Below, in pieces: positions 43,889 through 52,443 of a stretch of 63,572 nt of DNA (position 1 is the first letter of the stretch; each line of letters opens with the position of its first letter). A program made the translations under genes and the position numbers. Under the pieces are notes generated by a model. That model was given only the letters and a program-made list of their open reading frames with translations. It did not search any database and was not told the DNA's origin. Origin of the DNA: Rubrivivax gelatinosus (GTDB lineage: Bacteria > Pseudomonadota > Gammaproteobacteria > Burkholderiales > Burkholderiaceae_C); the NCBI RefSeq assembly GCF_016583785.1, contig NZ_NRRU01000015.1, positions 1-63,572 on the forward strand. The letters run 5' to 3'.

Positions 43889-44961
43889 AGACAGCCGACA
43901 TCACGCGCACGAGCTTCGCCGTGCTCTTCCTGGCGGCGCTGATCGGCGGCTCGCTGTGGATCCTCAAGCCCTTCATCGGCCCGGCGATCTGGTCGACGAT
44001 GGTCGTCGTCGCCACCTGGCCGGTGATGCTGCGCGTGCAGGCCTGGTGCGGCGGCCGGCGCAGCATCGCGGTCGTGGTGATGACGCTGCTGCTGGTGCTG
44101 CTGTTCGCGGTGCCGCTGACGCTGTCGATCGCGACCCTGGTCGAGAACGCCGACCGCATCGTGCAGAGCGCACGCGACGTCGCCGCCTGGCGCCCGACAC
44201 GCATCGCGCCCGACTGGGTGCTGACGCTGCCGCTGGTCGGCGGCAAGCTGGCGCTGGCCTGGGAGCAGGCGGTGGCCGCCGGCATCGAAGGGCTGCTGGC
44301 GCACGTGCAGCCTTACGCGGGCGGTTTCACGCGCTGGTTCGTCGGCGAGATCGGCGACTTCGGCAGCGTCACGTTGCAGTTCCTGCTGACGGTGGTCATC
44401 GCTGCGGTGATGTACGCACGCGGCGAGGTCTTCGGCGGCTACGTGCGTGCGTTCGCGGGCCGGCTGGCCGGGCCGCGCGGCGAGGGCGCGGTGAAGCTGG
44501 CGGCCGACGCCATCCGCGGTGTTGCGCTCGGTGTCGGCGTCACCGCGGTGGTGCAGGCGGTGCTGGGCGGCATCGGCCTGGCGCTGGCCGGCGTGCCGCT
44601 GGCGGGGCTGCTGACGGCACTGATGTTCATGTTGTGCATCGCCCAGATCGGCGCGCTGCCGGTGCTGCTCCCGGCCGCCGCCTGGGCCTTCTGGGGCGGC
44701 GAGGTCGGCTGGGGCGTGTTCCTGCTGGTCTGGTCGCTGATCGTCGGCACGCTCGACAACTTTCTGCGCCCGGTGCTGATCCGGCTCGGCGCCGACCTGC
44801 CGCTGCTCCTGATCTTCGCCGGCGTCATCGGCGGCCTGCTCGGCTTCGGCCTGGTCGGCATCTTCGTCGGGCCGGTGGTGCTGGCGGTCGCGTTCACGCT
44901 GCTGGACAGCTGGATCGAGGAAGGCGGCCCGGCGCCCGAGGACCCGCCGCCGGCGCCGTGA
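43885..44961 (+). CDS. AI-2E-family (PerM/TqsA-like) membrane protein in the zinc operon
   Basis: The 358-residue integral membrane protein has about eight helices. Family features are IWSTMVVVATWPVMLRVQ, a long central loop and the conserved end LDNFLRPVLIRLGADLPLLL followed by GIFVGPVVLAVAFTLL. Members are proposed transporters of AI-2 or small ions, including Na+/H+ antiporters. I chose TTG 43885, overlapping the DUF3299 stop and preceded by GGAGAAGG. Translation is thus coupled with the zinc operon. Confidence 0.85.
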   Translation: MKTADITRTSFAVLFLAALIGGSLWILKPFIGPAIWSTMVVVATWPVMLRVQAWCGGRRSIAVVVMTLLLVLLFAVPLTLSIATLVENADRIVQSARDVAAWRPTRIAPDWVLTLPLVGGKLALAWEQAVAAGIEGLLAHVQPYAGGFTRWFVGEIGDFGSVTLQFLLTVVIAAVMYARGEVFGGYVRAFAGRLAGPRGEGAVKLAADAIRGVALGVGVTAVVQAVLGGIGLALAGVPLAGLLTALMFMLCIAQIGALPVLLPAAAWAFWGGEVGWGVFLLVWSLIVGTLDNFLRPVLIRLGADLPLLLIFAGVIGGLLGFGLVGIFVGPVVLAVAFTLLDSWIEEGGPAPEDPPPAP

Positions 44962-45055
44962 GCCAGGAGCCCGCGCGGTAGAACCCGGCCGTGGCCGATG
45001 CCGCGGGATCAAGAACGTGCCCGGGCTCCGGCAGTTCAGCCGCGAGCAGTTGAGC

Positions 45056-45224
45056 GCAGGCTGACGCGCGTTACGGCAGTCGTCAGACTGACTGGAGCCT
45101 GCCTCGCGGAGGGAGGCTGGAGGGTGCGGTCCGACACGCTGGAGCACCCTCGTGGAGGGGGCTCGGGGGAGCCGTGCGTTAAGGCGCAGCTGGGAGTCTG
45201 GGCGGCTGCTGCCGCGCAGACTCC
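45056..45224. other. Structured intergenic segment with four successive hairpins
   Basis: Between the AI-2E gene and the convergent patatin gene there are four perfect inverted repeats. These are GCAGGCT/AGCCTGC (45056-45102), GAGGGTGC/GCACCCTC (45120-45151), GGCTC/GAGCC (45160-45173) and GGAGTCTG/CAGACTCC (45193-45224). The last has an inner GCGGC/GCCGC stem and reaches the patatin stop. No T-runs follow, so they are not classical terminators. A non-coding RNA, mRNA 3' structure or relic element are all possible. Confidence 0.5.
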
Positions 45225-47419
45225 TAGGGCGTGCCGATGAACAGGTAGGCGTTGGACGCGCCGTCGCGGCTGCGGCCGACGCCGACGTAGACCGCGCCGA
45301 TCGGCGTCTCGCCGCCGAGGTAGGCGGTGGCCGAGTCGAGCCAGCCGCTGCGCTGGGTTTCGGTGTAGAGCAGGCCCAGGCGCGCACGCTCCCAGGCCAT
45401 GCCGAAGCGCATGTCGCCGCGCAGCCCCAGCGGCAGCCGGCCGACGATGCGTTCGGCGCGCAGCTGGCCGTAGCGCATGTCGTCGCCGCGCAGCTGGCCC
45501 GAGGCGTAGGCCGACATGTTGAGGAAACCGCCCAGCGTCGCCGCGTCCCAGACCGGCAGCGTGCCGCGTGTCGAGCCGGTCCAGCTCGCGCGTGTGCCCA
45601 GCACCCAGTCGCCGTAGGACCAGGCCATGCGTGCGTCGGCGTCGAGCCGGGCGTAGTTGCGCGCCGTCGACGAGAACCAGCCCAGGCGCGCCGCCCAGCC
45701 CGAGGACGGGAAGTGCAGCTGGTCGAGCTGGTCCAGGTCCAGCGTCGCCTCCCAGCCGTCCAGCGGCTGGCGGGAGCTCGACAGCGAGGCGTCGCCGGTG
45801 TCCACCCGCGGGCGCAGCTCGCCGCGGCGCCGGCCGACGCTGGCCTGGCCGTAGAAGCCCAGGTTGGCGCCCAGGCGCAGCGCCAAGGTGTCGCGCGACA
45901 CCAGGTATTCGGCGATGCGGTGGTCGTTCTCGAAGACGTCGGCGCGTTCGCGCCGGTAGTTGGCGTCGGCCTGCACGAACCAGGTCTGGCTCGGCTCCAG
46001 CGGCTGGTAGAACTGCAGGCTGGCGGCGCTGACGTTGCCGATCTCCAGCTCCAGCATGGCCTCGGCGCCGAGCGTGTTCAGCCAGGTCTTCTGGTAGCCG
46101 GCGCGCATCGAGTAGGTCGAGCCCTGGCTGACGTTGGAATCGAAGTTCAGCCCCAGCCGCAGGTAGTCGGGCCCCCAGGGCTTCTCGATCGGCGTGATGC
46201 GCAGCACGCGCTTGTCGCGCACCGTCAGCAGCGTGTAGTCGACGCCCTGGTAGTAGCCGTCGCCGTAGGCGCGCACCAGGTCGCGGTTGAGTTCTTCGGT
46301 GTTCAGCGCCTCGCCGACGCGCTGCTGCAGGTGGCGGCGCAGGGCGTCGGCGCTGACCCGGTTCAGGCCCGCGATCTCGATGTCGTCGACGCGGTCGATG
46401 TCGGGCCGGTGGTCCTCCATCCGCCGGCGCCAGGCCGCGTACTGCGCCTCGGGCACCGCCAGCCGCGCCAGCGCTGGCGCCAGCGCCTCGGCGGCGGCAC
46501 GGCCGCGGTCGGCGGCCTCGGCGCTGCGGTCGAAGTCGCCCGCGCTGATGCCGCTCAGGTCGGGCTTGATGTAGATGTCGCCGTCGGTCAGCGTCGCCAG
46601 CGACTGGGCGACGTTCTGCTCGGTGAGGATGGCCACCATCTGCGCCGTCAGCGACAGCACGCCGGTTACCTCCTCGGCGCGCAGCAGCGGCGAGCCGACG
46701 TTGACGGCGATGACGACCTCGGCGCCGCAGCGCTCGTGCACCTCGCGCACCGGCAGGTTGTCGACGATGCCGCCGTCGACCAGGCGGCGGCCGTCCAGGT
46801 CCAGCGGCAGCAGCAGCCCGGGCACCGCCATCGAGGCGCGCATCGCCTGCGTCAGGCTGCCCGAGCGCAGCACGACGCGCTCGCCGCTGCCGATGTCGGT
46901 GGCGATCATCGACAGTGGCAGCGGCAGCTTGGCCAGGTCGCGCTCGCCCGCCTGGGCGCGCACGATGGTGTTGAAGAACAGCTTGATCTTCTGCCCGGTG
47001 ACGACGCCTTGCGCGCTGACGATGCCGTCGAGGCCGAAGCCGGCCTCGGTGCCCGATAGGTAGCGGCGCTCGAGCTGCTTGTTGCGGTAGTTCAGCTCGG
47101 CGTAGGCCGGGTTGTCGACGAACATGTCGTGCCAGTTGGCCTTGCCCAGTTCCTCGCGCATCGTCTGCGGCGGCACGCCGGCGACCCAGGCGCCGGCCAC
47201 CAGCGCGCCCATGCTGGTGCCGGCGACGCAGTCCACCGGCACGTGCAGCCGGTCCATCACCTCGAGCACGCCGACGTGGGCCGCGCCGCGCGCGCCACCG
47301 CCGCTCAGCACCAGGCCGACACGCGGCCGCGGCGCCGGTTCGGCGTGCAGCGCCGGCACGAAGGCCAGCAGGGTGGCAAAAGTGGCCAGGCGCAGCGAAG
47401 TCGTCGTCATGCCCGGCAT
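45224..47419 (-). CDS. PlpD-like patatin/beta-barrel protein (type Vd secretion)
   Basis: The 731-residue protein has a signal peptide (to about ALHAEP). A patatin lipase domain follows, with the oxyanion motif SGGGARG (39-45), nucleophile Ser69 in GTSMG (67-71) and the dyad Asp in DGG (215-217). A POTRA-like segment spans about 330-400. A 16-strand-type bacterial surface antigen beta-barrel extends to the C-terminal Phe-Ile-Gly-Thr-Pro. This is the layout of Pseudomonas PlpD, a type Vd autotransporter phospholipase. The start may be codon 1 or 4. Confidence 0.9.
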   Translation of the reverse strand: MPGMTTTSLRLATFATLLAFVPALHAEPAPRPRVGLVLSGGGARGAAHVGVLEVMDRLHVPVDCVAGTSMGALVAGAWVAGVPPQTMREELGKANWHDMFVDNPAYAELNYRNKQLERRYLSGTEAGFGLDGIVSAQGVVTGQKIKLFFNTIVRAQAGERDLAKLPLPLSMIATDIGSGERVVLRSGSLTQAMRASMAVPGLLLPLDLDGRRLVDGGIVDNLPVREVHERCGAEVVIAVNVGSPLLRAEEVTGVLSLTAQMVAILTEQNVAQSLATLTDGDIYIKPDLSGISAGDFDRSAEAADRGRAAAEALAPALARLAVPEAQYAAWRRRMEDHRPDIDRVDDIEIAGLNRVSADALRRHLQQRVGEALNTEELNRDLVRAYGDGYYQGVDYTLLTVRDKRVLRITPIEKPWGPDYLRLGLNFDSNVSQGSTYSMRAGYQKTWLNTLGAEAMLELEIGNVSAASLQFYQPLEPSQTWFVQADANYRRERADVFENDHRIAEYLVSRDTLALRLGANLGFYGQASVGRRRGELRPRVDTGDASLSSSRQPLDGWEATLDLDQLDQLHFPSSGWAARLGWFSSTARNYARLDADARMAWSYGDWVLGTRASWTGSTRGTLPVWDAATLGGFLNMSAYASGQLRGDDMRYGQLRAERIVGRLPLGLRGDMRFGMAWERARLGLLYTETQRSGWLDSATAYLGGETPIGAVYVGVGRSRDGASNAYLFIGTP

Positions 47420-47495
47420 TGTCCCGCCCCGCCGGGCCCGCGCCGGCCTGCGGCGTACGCGCCCGAGCGAACCGGCGGGCGCGAGGCGGCGCTGT

Positions 47496-48497
47496 CTATT
47501 GCAGGAAGCCGATGCCGCCGCGGCGCGTGCCGGCGCCGGGCAGATCGGTGAGTTCGACGCTGTCGCGCCCGGCCAGGCGGGCGTTGCCGAAGCCGGTCAT
47601 CCAGGCGCGGCGCATCTCGCGCGGCGCCATCTGCGCCATGCGCTCGAGCACCGCTTCGCCCGGATCCTCGTCGAAGCGCCGGCCCCAGTCGTGGCACTCG
47701 CGCAGGCTGCGGTACAGGCGCAGCGCGATCGAGCGTGCGGCGTCGGCGTCGGGCGCCTGGACCTCGAAGACGTTCATCCGGTTCAGGATGGGCTCGGGTA
47801 TCGCGCGTTCGTCGTTCGCGGTCGCGACCCAGATCACCTGGCTGGCGTCGATCGCGACCTCGGCGAACTCGTCGGTGAACTGGCGCGCGGTGTCGTGTTC
47901 GAGCAGCGAGTACAGCGCGCCCAGCGGGTCGTAGGCGTGTTCGCCGCGCGCCTTGTCGATCTCGTCGACGACCATCACCGGGTTCGCGTACTGGCCGTCG
48001 ACCAGGGTCTCGAAGACCTTGCCCGGGCGCGCCCCCTTCCACTGGCTGGACGCGCCCGACAGCACCCAGCCGGCGGTCAGCGAACTCATCGAGATGAACC
48101 CCATGCCGGTGCCCAGCAGCATCGCGACCTCGCGCGCGAAGTGGGTCTTGCCGATGCCGGGCGGGCCCAGCAGCAGCATCGGCGTGATCTCGAGCGCGTC
48201 GCGGCTGTCCTGGCATAGCGCGAGCTGGCGCCTGACGTCGTCGAGCACCTCGCCGAAGTTGGGCAGTTCCTCGTACAGGTGCTCCATTGCCGGCAGCCCC
48301 GAGGGCTTGACCTGGAAACGTTCGCCGCCTTTCTCGAGCATGCGTTCGTAGGTGCAGCGCAGGCTTTCGTGTTCGCGCGGCGGCAGCTTGGTCAGGCGCT
48401 GCTCGACCTCGTCGGGCCGGTAGACGGCGCGCATCTGGGCGATCGGGATGCGGCCCTGGGCGGGCGGCACCGTGACGAGCTCGTGCGACTGCGACAT
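47496..48497 (-). CDS. AAA-family ATPase (Lon/ClpX-like core)
   Basis: The 333-residue ATPase has Walker A GPPGIGKT (111-118), Walker B VMVVDEID (174-181), sensor 1 IWVATANDE and an arginine-rich helix PILNRM. The first 100 residues (YRPDEVEQRLTKLPPREHES) resemble the Lon substrate-arm region, but there is no protease or DNA-binding domain. Such stand-alone Lon-like AAA proteins in Burkholderiales have no known role to my knowledge. Start ATG 48497 follows CGGAGGTG. It is divergent from the chemoreceptor array. Confidence 0.82.
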   Translation of the reverse strand: MSQSHELVTVPPAQGRIPIAQMRAVYRPDEVEQRLTKLPPREHESLRCTYERMLEKGGERFQVKPSGLPAMEHLYEELPNFGEVLDDVRRQLALCQDSRDALEITPMLLLGPPGIGKTHFAREVAMLLGTGMGFISMSSLTAGWVLSGASSQWKGARPGKVFETLVDGQYANPVMVVDEIDKARGEHAYDPLGALYSLLEHDTARQFTDEFAEVAIDASQVIWVATANDERAIPEPILNRMNVFEVQAPDADAARSIALRLYRSLRECHDWGRRFDEDPGEAVLERMAQMAPREMRRAWMTGFGNARLAGRDSVELTDLPGAGTRRGGIGFLQ

Positions 48498-48752
48498 GCA
48501 CACCTCCGATGAAGGCGATCGACTGCCTGGCTCGATTCCAGCATGCAGATGCCCGCGCCGGGAGCCCGAACCGGCAGGTGAAACCCGGTCAGTTGTGCTG
48601 CAGTTAGCAAGAGCTGCGCCCGAATACCTGCCGGGCCGGCACCGAAGAGCGTGAACAGATGCTCGCGCCGGCGTCATATCTGTTTAAGCGCGGCACGAGG
48701 CGGTCGACCTGTCGAGTGGAGTCGCGGGCTTTTCTCCGCGCAGGGGAACACC

Positions 48753-50312
48753 GTGCTGCTTCAACGTCTCTCGATCGGCCGCCGGATGGCGCTCGTGCTC
48801 AGCGTCATCCTGGCGCTGTCGGTCGTCTCGGCCATCGTGTCGGTGCTGATGCTGCGTTCGCTGCAAGGCGAGCTCGACACCATGCTGGAGAGACAGCTCA
48901 AGGTCGAGCGGGCCAGCGCCGCCTGGCTGTTGCGCATCAACGCCGCCGTGCAGCGCGCCGCCGCGATCGCCAAGAGCAGCGACGCCAGCCTGGTCGAGTA
49001 CTTCGCTGCGGCATCGGCCCGGTCCAGCCAGGAGACCACCGAACTGCAGAAGACGGTCGGCGCGGCGCTGGACACGCCCCAGGAGCGGGCGCTGTTCGAC
49101 GAGATCGGGCAGGTGCGCAAGGCTTATCTCGAAGCGCGCGACGCAATCACGCGGCTGAAGAAGGAAGGCGACACGGCCGGCGCCGCCCAAGCCTTCGGCG
49201 AGCGCTTCGGGCCGACATCGGCGCGTTACATCGAACGGGTGCAGGCCTTGCTGCAACTGCAGCAGTCCAACCTCGACGTGGCGGCGCAGCGCATCGACGC
49301 GCTGCGTGCGCGCATCGTCAACGTGCTCGTCGGCTCCAGTGTCTTCGGCCTGCTGCTGGGCGCCTGGATGGCGTGGCGCCTCACGGCGAGCATCGTCCAG
49401 CCGGTGGTCGAGGCTCAGCAGGCCGCGGAGGCGGTGGCGGCGATGGACCTGTCGGCCCAGGCGCGCAGCGACTACCCGAGCGACGAAGTGGGGCGCCTGC
49501 TGCGCGCCATCGACGCGATGCGCGACGCGCTGCGGCACACCGTGCAGCAGGTGCGCGGCGCGGCCGACGGCATCGCCACCGCCAGCAGCCAGATCGCCAC
49601 CGGCAACCAGGACCTGAGCCAGCGCACCGAACACACCGCGGCCAACCTGCAGCAGACCGCCAGCGCGATGGAGGAGCTGACGAGCACGGTGAAGTCCAGC
49701 GCCGACGCCGCCGCCCAGGCCAACCAGCTGGCGGGCTCGGCCGCCGACGTCGCCCGCCGTGGCGGCCAGGTCGTCGGCCAGGTGGTGACGACGATGGGCG
49801 AGATCAGTGCCAGCTCGCACCGCATCGCCGACATCATCGGCACGATCGACGGCATCGCCTTCCAGACCAACATCCTGGCGCTGAACGCCGCGGTCGAAGC
49901 CGCGCGTGCCGGCGAGCAGGGCCGCGGCTTCGCGGTCGTCGCCGGCGAAGTGCGGCTGCTGGCGCAGCGCAGCGCCGACGCGGCACGCGAGATCAAGGGC
50001 CTGATCGGCACCAGCGTCGACAAGGTCGAGTCGGGCAGCAAGCTGGTGGCCGACGCCGGCAGCACGATGCAGGAGATCGTCGCCAGCGTGCAGCGCGTCA
50101 GCGACATCATCGGCGAGATCACCGCCGCGTCGCGCGAGCAGAGCCAGGGCATCAACCAGGTCAACGGCTCGGTCGGCGAGCTCGACCGGATGACGCAGCA
50201 GAACGCGGCACTGGTGGAAGAAGCCACCGCCGCCGCCGGCAGCCTGCAGTCGCAGGCCGGACAACTGGCCGGTCTGGTCGCGACCTTCCGCCTGGGGCGC
50301 GAACTCGCCTGA
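48753..50312 (+). CDS. Methyl-accepting chemotaxis protein 1 of tandem array
   Basis: The 519-residue chemoreceptor has TM1 (about 12-34), a periplasmic helical sensor of the 4HB type (about 35-187), TM2 (about 188-208), HAMP and a cytoplasmic signalling domain. The tip segment IGTIDGIAFQTNILALNAAV binds CheA/CheW. No CheR-tethering pentapeptide is present; the end is TFRLGRELA. I chose GTG 48753 after CAGGGGAA, matching the start of its paralogues. The ligand is unknown. The upstream gap (48498-48752) has a weak sigma-28-like CCCGAATA. Confidence 0.93.
   Translation: MLLQRLSIGRRMALVLSVILALSVVSAIVSVLMLRSLQGELDTMLERQLKVERASAAWLLRINAAVQRAAAIAKSSDASLVEYFAAASARSSQETTELQKTVGAALDTPQERALFDEIGQVRKAYLEARDAITRLKKEGDTAGAAQAFGERFGPTSARYIERVQALLQLQQSNLDVAAQRIDALRARIVNVLVGSSVFGLLLGAWMAWRLTASIVQPVVEAQQAAEAVAAMDLSAQARSDYPSDEVGRLLRAIDAMRDALRHTVQQVRGAADGIATASSQIATGNQDLSQRTEHTAANLQQTASAMEELTSTVKSSADAAAQANQLAGSAADVARRGGQVVGQVVTTMGEISASSHRIADIIGTIDGIAFQTNILALNAAVEAARAGEQGRGFAVVAGEVRLLAQRSADAAREIKGLIGTSVDKVESGSKLVADAGSTMQEIVASVQRVSDIIGEITAASREQSQGINQVNGSVGELDRMTQQNAALVEEATAAAGSLQSQAGQLAGLVATFRLGRELA
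49405..50285 (+). repeat. Near-identical chemoreceptor signalling-domain repeat, copy 1
   Basis: About 880 bp covering HAMP and the signalling domain recur almost base for base in the next two genes. In the parts compared by eye, copies 1 and 2 differ only at scattered bases, including synonymous sites. This suggests recent duplication or gene conversion. Confidence 0.85.
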
Positions 50313-50695
50313 TCTGCCGTGCCCCGCCGCAGCCGGCATTGGGCCGCGGGGGTGTCAGACAGTTGTCATCGGCCCGTCAAAACGCTGAAACCTCGCGCCG
50401 GGACACTGTGACCCGCCGGCCCATCCCGGGCTGACAGGAGACGACGATGTCGAGCGCCGCCGCCGCATGGATGCCGATCGAGGACCGGGCCCGCCCCGAG
50501 CCGCCGGCGTCGGATTTCTGCTGGCGCAGCGAGGCTTTTGCCGAGGACCTGGGCGATTGCGCGGCGCCTGCCGGCGCCGGTCCTGCGCCGCTCCGTGCTG
50601 TTCTTCACGCGGCTGGATTCAGATCAAGCGAGCTGCGCGCCGATAAGTACCGGTAGAAGCCCGGATCGTCTCCCGGCAACCGGTGAGACAACCGC
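50313..50695 (+). promoter_or_regulatory. Intergenic region between chemoreceptors 1 and 2
   Basis: This 383-bp gap holds a possible small gene (50447-50656) and a leader for the second receptor. An exact sigma-28 -10 element, GCCGATAA, lies at 50639-50646. The matching -35 is weak (TCAAG at 50624-50628 is 4 bp too close). Nothing else was recognised. Confidence 0.5.
50447..50656 (+). CDS. Possible small protein between chemoreceptors
   Basis: A 69-codon frame begins at ATG 50447, 7 nt after a very good ribosome site (ACAGGAGACG). The product (MSSAAAAWMPIEDRARPEP at the start) has no membrane helix or known motif. Its 3' end runs into the promoter region of the second receptor. The ribosome site argues for translation; the absence of a recognisable family argues for a decayed or spurious frame. 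Confidence 0.3.
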   Translation: MSSAAAAWMPIEDRARPEPPASDFCWRSEAFAEDLGDCAAPAGAGPAPLRAVLHAAGFRSSELRADKYR

Positions 50696-52258
50696 ATGCT
50701 GCTGCACAAGCTTTCGATCGGCCGCCGGATGGCGCTCGTGCTCGCGACGATCCTGCTGCTGTCGGTCGCCTCGGCGATCGTCTCGGTGCTGATGCTGCGC
50801 TCGCTGCAGGGCGAGCTCGACACCATGCTCGGGCGCCAGCTCAAGGTCGAACGCGCCGGCGCGGCCTGGCTGGCACGCACCAGTGCCGGCATCCAGCGCG
50901 CCGCTGCGATCGCCAAGAGCAGCGACACCAGCCTGGTCGAGTACTTCGCGCCGGCCTCGGCGCTGGCGATCAAGGAAACCAACGAGTTGCAGAAGCAGAT
51001 CGAGGAGGCGATCTCGTCGCCCGAGGAGCGCACGCGCTTCGACGCCGTCGGCGCGCTGCGCAAGAACTACCTCGCGGCCCGCGACGAGATCTCGCGCCTG
51101 AAGAAGGCGGGCGACCCCGCCGGTGCGGCGCGGGTCTTCGCCGAACGTTTCGAGCCGACCTCGGTGGCCTATGTGCACGGCGTGCAGGGCATCGTCGACG
51201 GCCAGCAGGCGCAACTGGACGCGGCGGCGCAGCGCATCGACGCGCTGCGCGCGCGCACCGTCAACGTGCTCGTCGGCTCCAGTGTCTTCGGCCTGCTGCT
51301 CGGCGCCTGGCTGGCCTGGCGCCTGACGGCGAGCATCGTGCGCCCGGTGGTCGAGGCCGAACGTGCGGCCCAGGCGATCGCGGCGATGGACTTGTCGGGC
51401 CAGGCGCGCAGTGGCTACCCGAGCGACGAAGTGGGGCGCCTGCTGCGCGCCATCGACACGATGCGCGACGCGCTGCGGCGCACCGTGCAGCAGGTGCGCG
51501 GCGCGGCCGACGGCATCGCCACGGCCAGCAGCCAGATCGCCACCGGCAACCAGGACCTGAGCCAGCGCACCGAACACACCGCGGCCAACCTGCAGCAGAC
51601 CGCCAGCGCGATGGAGGAGCTGACGAGCACCGTCAAGTCCAGCGCCGACGCCGCCGCCCAGGCCAACCAGTTGGCGGGCTCGGCCGCCGACGTCGCCCGC
51701 CGCGGCGGCCAGGTCGTCGGCCAGGTGGTGACGACGATGGGCGAGATCAGCGCCAGCTCGCACCGCATCGCCGACATCATCGGAACGATCGACGGCATCG
51801 CGTTCCAGACCAACATCCTGGCGCTGAACGCCGCGGTCGAAGCCGCGCGTGCCGGCGAGCAGGGCCGAGGCTTCGCGGTCGTCGCCGGCGAAGTGCGGCT
51901 GCTGGCGCAGCGCAGCGCCGACGCGGCACGCGAGATCAAGGGGCTGATCGGCACCAGCGTCGACAAGGTCGAGTCGGGCAGCAAGCTGGTGGCCGATGCC
52001 GGCAGCACGATGCAGGAGATCGTCTCCAGCGTGCAGCGCGTCAGCGACATCATCGGCGAGATCACCGCCGCGTCGCGCGAGCAGAGCCAGGGCATCAACC
52101 AGGTCAACGGCTCGGTCGGCGAACTCGACCGGATGACGCAGCAGAACGCGGCGCTGGTGGAAGAAGCCACCGCCGCCGCCGGCAGCCTGCAGTCGCAGGC
52201 CGGGCAACTGGCCGATCTGGTCGCGACTTTCCGCCTGGGGCAGCACGCCTTCGCCTGA
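50696..52258 (+). CDS. Methyl-accepting chemotaxis protein 2 of tandem array
   Basis: The 520-residue receptor has the same layout as its neighbour: TM1 near 12-34, periplasmic helical sensor to about 187, TM2, HAMP and signalling domain ending TFRLGQHAFA. The sensor differs clearly from receptor 1 (KETNELQKQIEEAISSPEER here), while HAMP and signalling parts are almost identical at DNA level. It probably detects a related but different ligand. A GCCGATAA sigma-28 -10 element lies 50 bp upstream, fitting control with the flagellar regulon. Confidence 0.94.
   Translation: MLLHKLSIGRRMALVLATILLLSVASAIVSVLMLRSLQGELDTMLGRQLKVERAGAAWLARTSAGIQRAAAIAKSSDTSLVEYFAPASALAIKETNELQKQIEEAISSPEERTRFDAVGALRKNYLAARDEISRLKKAGDPAGAARVFAERFEPTSVAYVHGVQGIVDGQQAQLDAAAQRIDALRARTVNVLVGSSVFGLLLGAWLAWRLTASIVRPVVEAERAAQAIAAMDLSGQARSGYPSDEVGRLLRAIDTMRDALRRTVQQVRGAADGIATASSQIATGNQDLSQRTEHTAANLQQTASAMEELTSTVKSSADAAAQANQLAGSAADVARRGGQVVGQVVTTMGEISASSHRIADIIGTIDGIAFQTNILALNAAVEAARAGEQGRGFAVVAGEVRLLAQRSADAAREIKGLIGTSVDKVESGSKLVADAGSTMQEIVSSVQRVSDIIGEITAASREQSQGINQVNGSVGELDRMTQQNAALVEEATAAAGSLQSQAGQLADLVATFRLGQHAFA
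51351..52231 (+). repeat. Near-identical chemoreceptor signalling-domain repeat, copy 2
   Basis: Second copy of the approximately 880-bp repeat. It keeps long exact blocks in common with copy 1, for example over the hairpin tip, with scattered third-position changes. Confidence 0.85.
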
Positions 52259-52363
52259 GGCGGCGTGGCACGAGGCGGCCGCTAGCGGCCGGCAGGTCGT
52301 GAGCTTTTCGGCGGCCGACCGGCCTTTGTCGTGACATCCGTCACGGCAAACCAGCGATTTCGC

Positions 52364-52390
52364 TTAATCAGTGAAAACCCATGCCGAAAG
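52364..52390 (+). promoter_or_regulatory. Sigma-28 (FliA)-type promoter for chemoreceptor 3
   Basis: TTAA (52364-52367), exactly 15 bp, then GCCGAAAG (52383-52390), against the FliA consensus TAAA-N15-GCCGATAA. It is in an AT-rich patch 54 bp before the start codon. Confidence 0.65.
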
Positions 52391-52443
52391 CAGGCTAGTA
52401 GAAGTCCGGGTCTCTCGCCTGGTCGCACCGGTCAAGAAGTCGC

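Noticed and set aside
45150..45226. Possible group II intron domain V
   Set aside because: Only a loose resemblance (GAGCCG, TGCGTTAAGGCGCA). The bulge is on the wrong side, and there is no intron-encoded protein or 5' domain nearby.
44998..45240. 80-codon frame in the structured intergenic segment
   Set aside because: No ribosome site, compositionally odd product, and it coincides with hairpins; considered non-coding.
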